19,338 nt of DNA from contig JALNQF010000617.1 of the NCBI GenBank assembly GCA_028456385.1, positions 1 through 19,338 on the forward strand, written 5' to 3'. The first letter of the stretch is position 1, and every line of letters begins with the position of its first letter. The position numbers and the translations under genes were made by a program. Under the pieces are notes generated by a model that was not told the origin of the DNA, searched no databases, and saw only the letters and a list, made by a program, of their open reading frames with translations. Of this stretch, positions 8,460 through 17,780 are shown piece by piece. The stretch is from Ophiosphaerella korrae. Taxonomy: Eukaryota > Ascomycota > Dothideomycetes > Pleosporales > Phaeosphaeriaceae.

Positions 8460-10200
8460 TCTAGGTTTATTCTTTTATTATCTCTTTCTTAGTACTTATC
8501 TTTACCTAGTATTTTTTATATTAGGATATAGTATACTACTAGTACTTATAGTATATAGGCTTTGTTAATCTATTATATTCTTTATATAAGATATTACTAT
8601 TCCTTTCTTATAGGTATTCTTCTTACTATAACTATCTATTATTCTATCTATTATTAGAATACTATAAACTTTATATTCTTTAGGTTATATATTTTCTAGT
8701 CTTTATATACTTCTTCTATACTTATAACTAGTAAGTATTTCTAAATAAATTTCTATTCTTTATTTTATTTTACTATATCTATTATAGTATAGCTATTATA
8801 ACTATATTTATCTAACTAGGCGTATTCTATACTTCTTATATTAACTTTTTTTATATTACTTCTTAGTTCTTCTAAAGTAACTATAGTAGTCTTCTTATCT
8901 TTTACTAGTCTTTTAGTAGAGATTAATAGGTTCTAAGGTTCTTCTCTTTCTAAGTCTTCTATTAGTAGGTCTATTATACGTCTTGTTTTATTAAGCTATA
9001 CTTATATTCTTTCTTTTATTACTACTACTCTATTCTTCTATAAGAACTATCTTACTCTCTACTTACTATAAAGGTCTATATAGTAGTTATCTTTATAATA
9101 AAAGGTCTAATAGAGTATTATATATTACGTTTCTTTACTCCTAGCTACTTTTTCTTATAGTTTAGCCTATACTTTTAGTACTTTCTTTTTACCCTTAGTT
9201 GTTTTTAACTAGGTATCTTTCTTTAGGTCTCTACTTCTATAGTCTTTTATAAAGTATTTTAGTTTCTTATATTTATAATATACTATATCTTTTTTCTTTT
9301 ATAATTAGTAGTCTCTTACGTAGTAGCCTTTCTTACTATAGTTAAAGTATATAAAGTCTTTACTCTTCTTCTTTTTCTTATCCTTATTAGTATTAAGGAT
9401 TATAGGGTCTCTAACGTCCTAGCTTCTTAGTTAGCCTCTATAATTATTCTTTGTCTATTCTTAAAGATTATTGTCTATTTATATTACCTATTGTTTTAGG
9501 ACTTCTAGTATCCTAGGTTTCTCTATATAAATTATCTTATATTAGATTTTTATATTTAATCCTTATTTAAATTATAATATTAAAGCTAATTTATTTTATT
9601 CTATATTTTATAATAGTTATTTAAACTATAATACGTATTTAAGAATACTTTTATTTTGTATAAGCCTTTTAAGCCTTTCTTTAGCTTATTAGGTAATATC
9701 TATATCTCTAAATACTACTCTTATTTATTTAGTAAAGTATTTATAACTTCTAAAGATAGCTCTAGTTTTATCTTTCTATATTATTAGGGCATATATCGTG
9801 TAATCTATCTAGTAAGGTTTAAACTATCTTATTATATCTCCTTTAAGGTATTTTCTAATATATATTACCTTCTTTTCTTTTATATTAAAGTATAGTACTT
9901 ATATATCTATCTATAGCTATAATACTACTATAAAGAGTTTTAAATTCTCTCTTATTCTATTAAACTTTCTAAGAATAAGTATCTTAAGTAGTTTCTTTAT
10001 TATACTTATCTCTAGTTATTAGGTAATCTATTCTATCTACTTTTATCCTTTAATAAGAGCTTTAATTTATACCTTATTCTACTTTAAATAATCCTAGAGT
10101 TTCTTGTTCTATATTTCTAAGGCGTTAATTACTAGCTTTATATCTTCTTTCTCTAAGATTAGGTTGTTTATATAATCTTTAATTACCTTCTATACTATAT
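8460..10200 (-). pseudogene. Gypsy-2a gag fossil with two zinc knuckles
   Basis: Two nucleocapsid knuckles of spacing CX2CX4HX4C lie at 9308-9349 and 9239-9280. The first reads Y-F-N-Y-S-K-K-G-Y-Y-V-R-D-Y, with Tyr replacing every Cys and the His. The second reads Y-Y-K-Y-K-K-L-K-Y-F-I-K-D-Y. Homology to Gypsy-2b gag continues upstream to near 10200 and downstream to near 8460, past the knuckles and so beyond gag proper. Gag would form the particle shell and bind element RNA. In the first knuckle the Gly before the His survives here but is Asp in Gypsy-2b, while in the second the Gly is lost here and kept there. Confidence 0.75.
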
Positions 10201-10289
10201 TATCTAATTTATAACTACTTAGGATTACCTTAGCTCCTTTATAAGTTAAACTTTCTACTATTATATTAGCTAGACTATACGCTACTTAT

Positions 10290-10735
10290 ACTTTGCTTCT
10301 TATAATAACTAAATTAGTAAGGTATAACAAGGTTACCTATTGTTAACTACAAGTAACTACTATAAGTTATTAGTAGATTAAGAAGTAATAATAAAAGCTT
10401 ATATTGTAATTAGTAATAACTATAAACAATAGTTAATTTATATATATAATGTTAAGTATTAGCGTTCTAGGTTAAAGATTAGATTACTAATACTATCTTA
10501 ATAATACGCATTACTACTAACTATATACCTAGGTTTCTTAGCTAGCTTTATACTTCGTGTTTACTAAGATTGTAAATTATAAAGTTATTACGTACTTAGC
10601 TTTATACTTTGTATTTACTAAGATTGTAAACTACAAAGTTGTTACGTGTCTCTATTATAGTTAGTTTCCTAATTAAGTTTATTACCCTATAGGTTATACA
10701 TACTATTATTATCTATAGTAGAGCTAATTAGCTTA
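10290..10735 (-). repeat. Gypsy-2a LTR
   Basis: Its reverse complement aligns with 13576-13985, the LTR of Gypsy-2b. A well conserved core includes AGTATTAGCGTTCTAGGTTA and TACTATCTTAATAATACG, with ACTTAATTAGGAA near the outer end. The expected TG and CA ends are not readable. It keeps more TpG and CpA than the coding fossils, for example around 10320-10370 and 10555-10650. It contains a 54-bp duplication absent from its partner. Confidence 0.75.
10544..10651. repeat. 54-bp tandem duplication within the Gypsy-2a LTR
   Basis: Units 10544-10597 and 10598-10651 start with AGCTTTATACTT and share TTTACTAAGATTGTAAA and a closing TTACGT. They differ at a handful of sites, mostly C/T or G/A (CGTGT versus TGTAT, ATTATAAAG versus CTACAAAG). 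The second unit retains an inverted pair, ACTTTGTA and TACAAAGT. The matching place in the Gypsy-2b LTR has a single, more diverged unit. Confidence 0.8.
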
Positions 10736-11139
10736 AGTTAGTTTTCTCTTATTATAGCTATAATATAATTATAGCTAGTCTAAGATAGCTAAGTCTTTTA
10801 TACTTATAATAAAGGTTCTCTAAATACTTAAAACTTTTATAAACTCTAGTATAAGTAAGAGGGTAAAGCTAATATACTAAAGACTATAATATTATATAGT
10901 TATAATCTAAAGTAGAGCTAGTATACTATATAGGCGTATAAAAGGCTCGATACTTATAAAGAGAGTAAAGTAAGTATTATTCTCTCTTAGATACTAGTAG
11001 TACTATTAAATATTATCTATTATCTCCTTACTATCTCCTATAGCCTATAGTAAGTATTAATATCTTTTAACTACCTCTTAATATAATAATACTTTATTAC
11101 TAATAGTCTAGAGATAATAATAATACACTCTTTATAATA
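10736..11139 (+). other. Gypsy-3 LTR and leader
   Basis: A non-coding stretch upstream of Gypsy-3 gag. It has a good TATA-like box followed by an AG-rich stretch, as expected for an LTR promoter and early transcript. The downstream LTR is absent from the window, so the LTR end cannot be set by comparison. A candidate primer binding site would lie between about 11100 and 11140, but no tRNA match is convincing. Confidence 0.5.
10937..10945 (+). promoter_or_regulatory. TATA box of the Gypsy-3 LTR (TATAAAAGG)
   Basis: A consensus TATA box, TATAAAAGG, preceded by GGCG. It lies about 200 bases upstream of the first gag-like coding, in the position expected for the U3 promoter of an LTR. In so AT-rich a sequence chance matches occur, but the GC edge and location support it. 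Confidence 0.5.
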
Positions 11140-12200
11140 AGCTATAATAATAAAAGAAAATATATAGTTAATAGTTAAATAAAACCCTATATAGAGTATA
11201 AGTTACGTATAGCTAGGTTATATACTAAGTACGCTAGTAATAATTAATAAATATATTTGTAAAGTAACTACTAGATATAATAAGTTAGTTTAACTACGTA
11301 CACTCTATACTTTAGAAAATAAGATTATATATCTAGAATAAGAATAAACTACTTTTTACGCTATAACTCCTAAGAATAACTTTAAAGTTACTATTATTAC
11401 TTCTTAAAAGTATAATATAGACTCCTTAGTTAATAATATATATATAAAGTATATAATTTACCCTAAAGAGCTTATAGTATATAAAAGTAAATTTCTAAAA
11501 AAATACTAGGAGTACTATTACTTATATAAAATAGTATTTTACCTTATACTTTAAAACTTTAAAGTAGAAATAGATAAAGTCCTTTAGGCTATATAATACT
11601 TTAAGGGAGACTTATATAAATAATAGTATATATATATTAAGTATAACTTAAATATAGATAAGCCTTTTACTTAGGAGTACTTTAAAAAGTACTTACTTAA
11701 CCTACTCTTAGACTCTATTAATTATAGCCTAGAAGTAGTAATAGTATACACTATAGCTACTTAATATAGGAAATAAAGTATAAGATCTTTTACTAGATAT
11801 CTAGATATCTTTAAAGACTAGCTTCTTTAGTATATAGAAGAATAAAGGATTTAGTACTTTTATTTAAAACTATAGCCTAAACTATAAAACGTAATTACTA
11901 ACTACTATTAGGTCCTAGTAATAAGAGAAAACCTTATTACTTTAAGCTTAATACTTAAGCGTAATTTATATAATATAATAAAATTACAAGAGCTTTATAT
12001 AAATAGTATAAGTAAAGAAAACCTAAAAAAGGCCTAAATAAAGGGGGATATAAAGAACCTCTAAAATAAGTTAGTAAATAAGTCTACTATTAAATACTTT
12101 AAGTACTATAAAAAAGGACACTATACTAGTAAGTACTATAGTAGTAACCCTAACTATATTCTAGTTTATATAAACTAAAGAGGAAAAGGCCTAGCCTTAT
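11140..12200 (+). pseudogene. Gypsy-3 gag fossil
   Basis: The plus-strand frame opens with a charged, coiled-coil-like segment (YTLENKIIYLE) and continues through a capsid-like region to a zinc knuckle at 12095-12136. The knuckle reads Y-F-K-Y-Y-K-K-G-H-Y-T-S-K-Y. Its geometry is exactly CX2CX4HX4C; the three Cys are Tyr while the His (12119-12121) is kept, being a CpA that escaped. Stops are TAG and TAA at probable Gln or Trp sites. The start codon is not identifiable; a former ATG may now be ATA near 11158. Gag would assemble the particle and package RNA. Confidence 0.75.
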
Positions 12201-12839
12201 TATTAGCTATAGAATAGTAAGGTAAAGATTAATTAATATCTTACTAGGTATATAGTGTATATATAGCGTAGCTTTAAGCTTAGAGCTAGAAATAAAACTT
12301 TAGGTTATTCTAGATTCTTAAGTAGACGTTAGTCTTATTAGTTAGTAGACAATAGTAGAAATAGGACTAAAACTAATCTAAGATACTAAGCTCTCTAGAC
12401 TAAGCTAAATAAGAGTGTAAAGGTAAAATACTTATACTACTTATAAGCTTTAAGTTACCTTACTAATAATAATAAGGTAATACGTAGGTCTAAGATTATA
12501 GTATATAGAGTAAATAAAAAGAAAGTAGTACTTTTTTTTAAAAATCTTTTTCTTAAATAAGAAAGGATATAACTTAACTATAGATTATAAATATAGTATT
12601 AGGGATATACTTCTATTACCTAAGTATAGTTATATATAACTAAAGAATTTATAAAGGCTCTAAGAGAAACGTAAGTAAAATTATACTTACTAAAAGTACT
12701 TAAGACTAATATAATTAACTTAGAATACGATACGTATATCTATACTATACTTATAGCGTAAGAGTTACGTATTCTAAGCACTTTATTAGAATACTATAAC
12801 GTATTTAATAATATTACTATATAGATACTACTTTACTTA
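12201..12839 (+). pseudogene. Gypsy-3 pol N-terminal region (protease and linker)
   Basis: It lies between the zinc knuckle and reverse transcriptase, where Ty3/gypsy elements carry the aspartic protease. I could not identify a clear D-S-G or D-T-G signature, so the protease is assigned by position only. The frame is recognisable near its end (LEYYNVFNN), resembling the acidic segment that precedes gypsy reverse transcriptases. Confidence 0.45.
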
Positions 12840-13565
12840 AAAAACTCTAATTACATAATCCTATTAATAGAAGGAAAAGAACTTCTTTATAAGCTACTCT
12901 ATAATCTCTTTATATATAAGCTTAAAGTACTCTACGCGTATATAGAGGATATACTCTATAAAGGCTAGATATATTATAGTAATAGTTTAGTAAGAGTACC
13001 TATCTTTTTTATCTTAAAGAAAGATAGAGCCTTATACCTTTATATTAACTACTATAGCCTAAACTTAGTTATAGTAAAAGATTAGTACTTACTCTTACTA
13101 ATTAGAGAGATACTAAACTACTTATTAGGCGTATAATACTATACTACTTTAGATCTTAAAGATACTTACTAGAAGATTAGAATTAAATTAGGAGATAAGT
13201 AGAAAACTACTTTCTATACTTACTATAAGTATTTTAAATACTTAGTAATACTTTTTAAGCTAACTAATACCTCTACTAGCTTTTAAGCGTATATTAATAA
13301 AGCGCTTAGTAGACTCTTAGATTATATCTATATAGTATACCTTAATAATATACTTATATATACCTATAGCGATAATATTATACTATACTAGCGCGCTATC
13401 TACTTTATACTTATAGTACTAAGAAGAGTAAAACTCTTTATAAACCTAAAGAAGTATACCTTTATATCTAATAAAGTGTATTTTCTAGGCTTTATTATTA
13501 TAAGGTATAGTATCTACGCTAAACTTAAGTATATTAAAACTATTACGTAATAGCTAGAGCTTATA
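12840..13565 (+). pseudogene. Gypsy-3 reverse transcriptase fossil
   Basis: The frame reads through IEGKELLYKLLYNL, KKDRALYLYINYYSLN, VIVKDxYLLLLI, TTLDLKDTY, KTTFYTYYKYFKYL, LTNTSTSF and IVYLNNILIYT. This is the ordered Ty3/gypsy reverse transcriptase motif set. The first catalytic Asp (in L-D-L, near 13150) survives. Both Asp of the Y-L-D-D box are Asn (13344-13349), each by TpG to TpA. The domain ends near L-G-F (read FLGFI), then KTIT and a stop, after which Gypsy-2b begins. Gln and Trp codons are stops at least eight times. Confidence 0.9.
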
Positions 13566-13575
13566 TATTATAGTT

Positions 13576-13985
13576 ATAACAAGAGTACACTAGATAGAAC
13601 TAATTAGTCTTATAATAGAAGATAATAACATATATAACTTATAGGTAGACGTACTTAATTAGGAAGCTAACTATAACTATAATATATAATAAATTCGTAA
13701 ATTCGCGATCTTAGTAAATATAAAGTCGTAAAGCTACCCTAGTATTATAAAGTATATAGTTAATAGTAATACGTATTATTAAGATAGTATTAGCAATCTA
13801 ATCTCTAACCTAGAACGCTAATACTTAATATTATATACATAAATTAGCTATTATTTATAGTTATTACTTAATTATAATATAAACTTTTATTATTAACTTT
13901 AAATCTACTAATACCCTAATAGGTTATTAGGACGTTAACTCTAGTAACTACAAAACACCTTACTAATTTAGTAATTAGGAGAAGT
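13576..13985 (+). repeat. Gypsy-2b LTR
   Basis: It matches the reverse complement of 10290-10735. The outer end starts around TAATTAGTC and the inner end lies near the ACACCTTACTAATTTAG segment shared with Gypsy-2a. It lacks the 54-bp duplication found in the partner. It retains CpG-containing words such as CGTAAATTCGCGATC (13697-13711). The TG and CA ends and any target-site duplication cannot be read. Confidence 0.75.
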
Positions 13986-15060
13986 AAAGTATAAGAAGTA
14001 TATAGTCTAAGCTAATATAATAGTAAAAAGTTTAACTATAAAAGGAGGTAAGGGACCTTTAAGCTTATATAGCTTAGATACAATAAATATATAAGTAATT
14101 AAGAACTACTTAAACGATTTAATCTCTAAAAAAGAAGATATAAAGATAGTAATTAATACTTTAGAAACGTAGAATAAAGAACTACAAGATTATATAAAGT
14201 AAAACAAAGCCTAAATTAAAGCTATTATAGTAGGATAAAATTAAATAGAACAAATTACCTAGAGACTAGAAATAAGTATAACAAAGAAACTACTTAAGAT
14301 ACTAGTACTTAAGAAGTTTAATAGAATAAGAGAAAAACTAAAACCTTTTATAGCTTTAGTATAACTGTAAATTAATATATAAGTACTACACTTTAATATA
14401 GAAGATAAAAAGGTAGTACATATAAGAATATACTTTAAAGAAGATATAATAAGATAGTTTAAACCTTACTAGATAGATTATATAATATACGCTCTAGGAA
14501 TATAAAAAGATAAAATAAGAGCTATCTTTAGAAGTTACGAATACTTTATATAATAAATAAGAGTAGCGTTTAAATATATAGACGTTACTTAATAGGCTAA
14601 AGAAAAGCTTACAAGGCTTAAATAATATAAGAGTATCCTAGAATATATATTGTAATTTAAATAATTATCCTAGAATATAGAATAGAATAAACTATCCCTA
14701 ATATTAAAGTTTAAATAAGGACTAAGTAAAGAAATCTAATATAAATTAATCTAGATAGATAAACTAAAGATACTAGAAGCTCTAAAGAAATAAGTAACTT
14801 AAGTATATAATAACTTCTAAGAATAGAGAATAAATAAATATTAAGGAAAACCTAATAACTATAATAGAGGGGACTCTATAAACCTTAACGTAAATAAGAA
14901 TAAAAAGAAAAAAAAGAATAAAAACTTTATATATATTAAATATAGTAAAAAAGACTACTACGTAAAAGACTATTAATTATAGAAGAAGGATATAGTATAT
15001 TATAAATATAAGAAACTAGGATACTTTGTAAAAAACTATAGAAGTAAAGACTTAAAAAAA
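13986..15060 (+). pseudogene. Gypsy-2b gag fossil
   Basis: After a short leader the plus-strand frame reads LKKFNRIREKLKPFIALV, then a segment ending in FKEDIIR and FKPY. This matches the retrotransposon Gag capsid pattern (F-x-G-x-R-x-K-L-x-x-F, then a Trp-containing helix with Trp now a stop). A basic Lys-Asn stretch (about 14890-14925) precedes two zinc knuckles at 14932-14973 and 14998-15039. Both have exact CX2CX4HX4C spacing; all Cys and both His read as Tyr. In the first, the Gly before the His is Asp. About 350 codons is normal for a fungal gypsy Gag. Confidence 0.85.
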
Positions 15061-16896
15061 GAAACCTAGTTAAAGATAACTAAGAATAAAAGAGAAGTAC
15101 TAAAAGTATAAGCTAAACCTTAGAAGAAAGTAGCTAAGAGTAAAGAATAGTAATATATAATACTCTATTAGACCTTTTATTATAATAATAACTACTATAT
15201 ATACTTTTTAAGTAAGTAAAGAGTAAGATAGTTTCTATAAAGGAAGTAAAGAGTAGTAGTAATAAAAAAAAGAATATAAGTATAAATTAATAAAATAAGA
15301 CGTATAATAGACCTACTAATAGAAAACTTAGAAAGAGAAGAGCCTTAGACCTTATTAATCTACGCTAAAAGACTAGCAAAAGATAAGAAAACTACTATAA
15401 TTACTTCTAAAGAACTATAAAGTAATAAAAAAGAAGTTAATATAAGAGGTATAAAGTATACCTAAATAGATATATATAGTTATAATAGCTATATAATAAT
15501 AGATATAGTAGAATAAAGGTAAGAATAGTAATTTATTTAGAAATACTTACTAGTTATAAGTATAGAGAAAGCGTATAAAGACTAGAAAATACGTAATCCT
15601 AAGAATATAAAGTTTATAATATTTAAAAAGTAGATAGAGTAATAGATAGTTATAGTAAGAAGAATACCTATATAGAGAGAGTAGTAGTACCTTATAAGAA
15701 AGACGTAATAGATTAATAAAGCCTATATACTAAAAGTACTAGTAGTATACTATATCCTAATAGAAGAAAGACCTAGTAAAGATAGATACTAGGAAGAAGG
15801 TAATAAAAGAATAAATCTAGAACACTTAGTATACTTTAAAATATTATAGTTATTATACCTAAATACAAACTATATTACTTATAGAAACTAGAAAATAAGA
15901 AATAATATATAGCTAGTAAGAAAGAAAAACTACAATTATACTAAGGTAATCCTAGTAGAAGATATTATAGGATAGGAAACTATACTAGAAAAGGATATAT
16001 AGTAGTAAGGCTAAGACTAAAGCTATCTAAGAAATACGTCCTAAGAGGAGTATAGTATAAATATACGTATAATAAATATCTAAAATATAAAGAGTATAAA
16101 CTTAAAGTAGAGTAATAGCTTTAAAAAGATAGATAATTTATAAAAATACCTAAGTAAAAATAGCTAGAAGGTATAAGAGGCCTATATATTATAAAAACAA
16201 GTACCTTTTAAGAAAAAAGAGTATAAATTATAATTAATAGTAAAGCTATATAGAACTTTATATCTAAGAAGTTTATAAAAGATTAAGGAATATATTATAT
16301 AATAAAGAAATACCCTTAATAACTAAGTATAATTAAAGAAAAACTATTCTAGAAACCTATTAGGTTTAAAATAGTACTCTTAATACTAGAACTAAAAAAG
16401 TTAAAGATTAAAAATATAGTTATAGATATAACAACAATTAATAAGAAATAAAATATAATCCTAGAGATACTATAGTTATAGATAACTAACCTAAGTATTA
16501 ACTAGAAAATAAGAAAACTTACTTATCTTAAACAAGATATATTAAAAGCTAATATAGAAATATATAAAGGAAAATTCCTAGATAAATATAAAAAATAAGA
16601 AAAATAGCTTATAAAGCCTAAAGACTACCTTCTAGAATATTAACTATAGGATTTAGTAATAGACCTAAAAGAAGAGAAAAACGTAAGTTAAAGCCTAGTC
16701 TATAAAAAAACTAAAGAAGAATCTAAAATTAAAAGAGTATTTATATAAAATATATTAAAGAAAAGATAGATATAAGAATCTAAATCTTTAGTAGTATATA
16801 GACTTATATTTATAGATAAAAAAGAGATAGATAACAAGAGACCTTATATAGATTTTAGGAAAACAAATATAATTATAAAAAAGAACTAATACTCTT
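15061..16896 (+). pseudogene. Gypsy-2b protease and truncated reverse transcriptase
   Basis: About 1.2 kb of linker follows gag, in which I recognise no motif. At 16233-16256 the frame reads I-N-S-K-A-I-x-N-F-I-S, the protease signature D-S-G-A-x-x-N-F-I with the catalytic Asp changed to Asn (16236-16238) and Gly to Lys. Reverse transcriptase begins in the same frame: KKEIDNKRPYIDFRKTN (RP at 16839-16844), matching R-P-C-V-D-Y-R-x-L-N. The frame ends near 16890, before the catalytic motifs. Many Gln and Trp codons are stops. Confidence 0.75.
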
Positions 16897-16897
16897 A

Positions 16898-16944
16898 TTA
16901 GATAAGTTACACGATTAGATATACAATTAGATACGTAATTAGAT
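16898..16944. repeat. Four ATTAGAT direct repeats
   Basis: ATTAGAT occurs at 16898, 16914, 16926 and 16938, with spacings of 16, 12 and 12 bases, at the presumed left end of Copia-1. Before RIP the unit may have been a TTGG-containing direct repeat. Iterated short repeats at an LTR end could be transcription factor sites in U3. Confidence 0.6.
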
Positions 16945-16972
16945 ACTTAATAGTATATACGCAGAGAAGCGC

Positions 16973-17002
16973 AATAGATTCTAGGTGTACCTAGAATCTA
17001 TT
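16973..17002. repeat. 30-bp palindrome (14-bp perfect arms, 2-base centre)
   Basis: AATAGATTCTAGGT (16973-16986) is followed by GT and its exact reverse complement, ACCTAGAATCTATT (16989-17002). Both arms are identical despite the surrounding RIP, and the centre keeps a TpG (GTGT). It lies near the presumed start of the copia LTR. Confidence 0.85.
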
Positions 17003-17036
17003 AATTAGCTTATTTAAGCTAGTGCTACAATCTAAT

Positions 17037-17071
17037 TAGCTTAGCGTATAGGCGTAATAATCGCTAAGCTA
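17037..17071. repeat. 10-bp inverted repeat with 15-base loop
   Basis: TAGCTTAGCG (17037-17046) and its reverse complement, CGCTAAGCTA (17062-17071), pair perfectly around a 15-base loop. Its function is unknown. Confidence 0.6.
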
Positions 17072-17111
17072 CTAACTCTACTATAGCTAAAAGGATCGTA
17101 GCTTTAACCTT

Positions 17112-17119
17112 TATAAATA
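17112..17119 (+). promoter_or_regulatory. TATA-like box of Copia-1 (TATAAATA)
   Basis: TATAAATA, in AACCTTTATAAATAAAGG, lies about 660 bases before the first gag-like coding. It is a candidate LTR promoter by position, but AT-richness makes chance matches likely. Confidence 0.35.
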
Positions 17120-17365
17120 AAGGAATTAAATAAAGAATCTTATATATAAAGAGATAGACTACGTTAGTATAACTAATATAATAAAGAAACTAGTACCTTA
17201 ATAGAAAGAGTATTAAGGATCTAGCTTGCTACTCTCTTAAGAGACCTAGCTAAGACTACTATATCGTAGATATATAAATAGAGGGTAGGGCTAGAGATAG
17301 AGAGATAAAATTAATCTACTTAGTTTATACTTATTACTTTTAAGTTATAGGTAACTAACTACAAA

Positions 17366-17385
17366 AAGGCTTTTCTAGAAGCCTT
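17366..17385 (+). repeat. AAGGCTT hairpin in the Copia-1 leader
   Basis: AAGGCTT (17366-17372), a 6-base loop, then AAGCCTT (17379-17385). A related word, AAAAAAGCCTTTTT, recurs near 17423-17437. It could be a transcript structure in the leader, or chance. Confidence 0.45.
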
Positions 17386-17522
17386 AGTATTCTTCTCTAA
17401 TAAGGCTCTTATATAGCTATTACAAAAAAGCCTTTTTATTAAACTACTATAACTTCCTTTAAATCTAATAATTATAAGTCTTACTACCTTAACTAAGTTA
17501 AGTAAACTAGTATCTACCTATA

Positions 17523-17570
17523 TTAACTTAAGTATTAACTTAAGTATTAAGATAAGTATTAAGCTAAGCA
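17523..17570. repeat. Four 12-bp tandem repeats (TTAACTTAAGTA)
   Basis: Units start at 17523, 17535, 17547 and 17559. The first two are identical, the third is TTAAGATAAGTA and the fourth TTAAGCTAAGCA. The fourth keeps a CpA. Confidence 0.85.
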
Positions 17571-17582
17571 CTATAAAGAGTA

Positions 17583-17654
17583 TTAGTAAAAAGTACTAAT
17601 CTCCTACCTTCTAGTAGCCTTACGCGCGTTAGTAAAAAGTAATAATCTCCTACC
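17583..17654. repeat. 26-bp direct repeat in the Copia-1 leader
   Basis: 17583-17608 and 17629-17654 share TTAGTAAAAAGTA[C/A]TAATCTCCTACC, with one mismatch. The spacer contains GCGCG (CpG kept). The shared CTCCTACC block is unusually pyrimidine-rich and free of RIP targets. Confidence 0.85.
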
Positions 17655-17780
17655 CTCTTGTAACTTAAAGCTAAAACAAAATAGCTAGTATAACCTAACG
17701 CGATCTAACTATAATATTAAGGACTAATAAGGATTACACTATATAGATAATTTAACTATAATCTAGATGCGTAGTATATA

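Larger units (their letters stand above)
8335..10735 (-). mobile_element. Gypsy-2a: LTR plus gag fragment, inverted copy of Gypsy-2b
   Basis: Read on the minus strand, this segment matches Gypsy-2b (13576 to about 16000) along its length: the LTR, the leader, gag with two zinc knuckles and the region after gag. A clear example is the block around 8460-8650, whose reverse complement matches 15650-15830, including a shared TACTAGTAGTATACTATATCCTAATA-type segment. The copy stops near 8335, about 2 kb past its LTR, so protease and everything downstream are missing. The two copies differ at many positions, including different RIP changes, so they were mutated at least partly independently. Confidence 0.85.
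10736..13575 (+). mobile_element. Gypsy-3: 5' part of a second Ty3/gypsy element
   Basis: A plus-strand element lying between the two inverted Gypsy-2 copies. It has a leader or LTR with a TATA box, gag with one zinc knuckle, a protease-linker region and a full reverse transcriptase core. Coding similarity stops near 13560, just where the Gypsy-2b LTR begins. RNase H, integrase and the 3' LTR are not in the window. Its sequence differs from Gypsy-1 and Gypsy-2 at the motif level (knuckle, Y-L-x-x-I-L box), so it is a separate family. Confidence 0.8.
8335..16000. repeat. Large imperfect inverted repeat formed by Gypsy-2a and Gypsy-2b
   Basis: The left arm, about 8335-10735, and the right arm, about 13576-16000, are reverse complements at roughly element-family level. 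Each is about 2.4 kb, with the 2.8 kb Gypsy-3 fragment between them. LTRs face inward toward Gypsy-3 and coding parts point outward. The arms are diverged by RIP and small indels, including the 54-bp LTR duplication. Confidence 0.8.
13576..16896 (+). mobile_element. Gypsy-2b: LTR, gag, protease and start of reverse transcriptase
   Basis: A plus-strand element of the same family as Gypsy-2a. After the LTR (to about 13985) it runs through leader, gag with two knuckles, protease and the first conserved reverse transcriptase motif. It stops abruptly near 16896, where a copia-type leader begins. The catalytic part of reverse transcriptase and all later domains are missing, which suggests interruption by the copia element or deletion. 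Confidence 0.85.
16897..17780 (+). other. Copia-1 LTR and leader region
   Basis: About 880 bp with no coding frame, holding a run of ATTAGAT repeats, a perfect palindrome, a TATA-like box, two hairpins, four 12-bp tandem repeats and a 26-bp direct repeat. It probably contains the 5' LTR (start near AGTTACACG at 16904, a possible degraded TGTTACACG) and the leader. The LTR end and primer binding site are not recognisable. It keeps somewhat more TpG, CpA and CpG than the coding part. Confidence 0.5.

Noticed and set aside
10735..13580. Target-site duplications at the Gypsy-2 LTR outer ends
   Set aside because: A shared CTAATTAG lies near both LTR outer edges, but it belongs to the LTRs themselves in the alignment, so it is not evidence of a duplication.
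13986..14060. A primer binding site after the Gypsy-2b LTR (AATTTAGTAATTAGGAG region)
   Set aside because: It may be a mutated TTGGT-type site, but RIP and the unknown tRNA pool make any match too weak to claim.
15061..16230. A second protease or an envelope-like gene in Gypsy-2b
   Set aside because: The stretch precedes reverse transcriptase and shows no signal peptide, membrane segment or second active-site motif. It is treated as linker.
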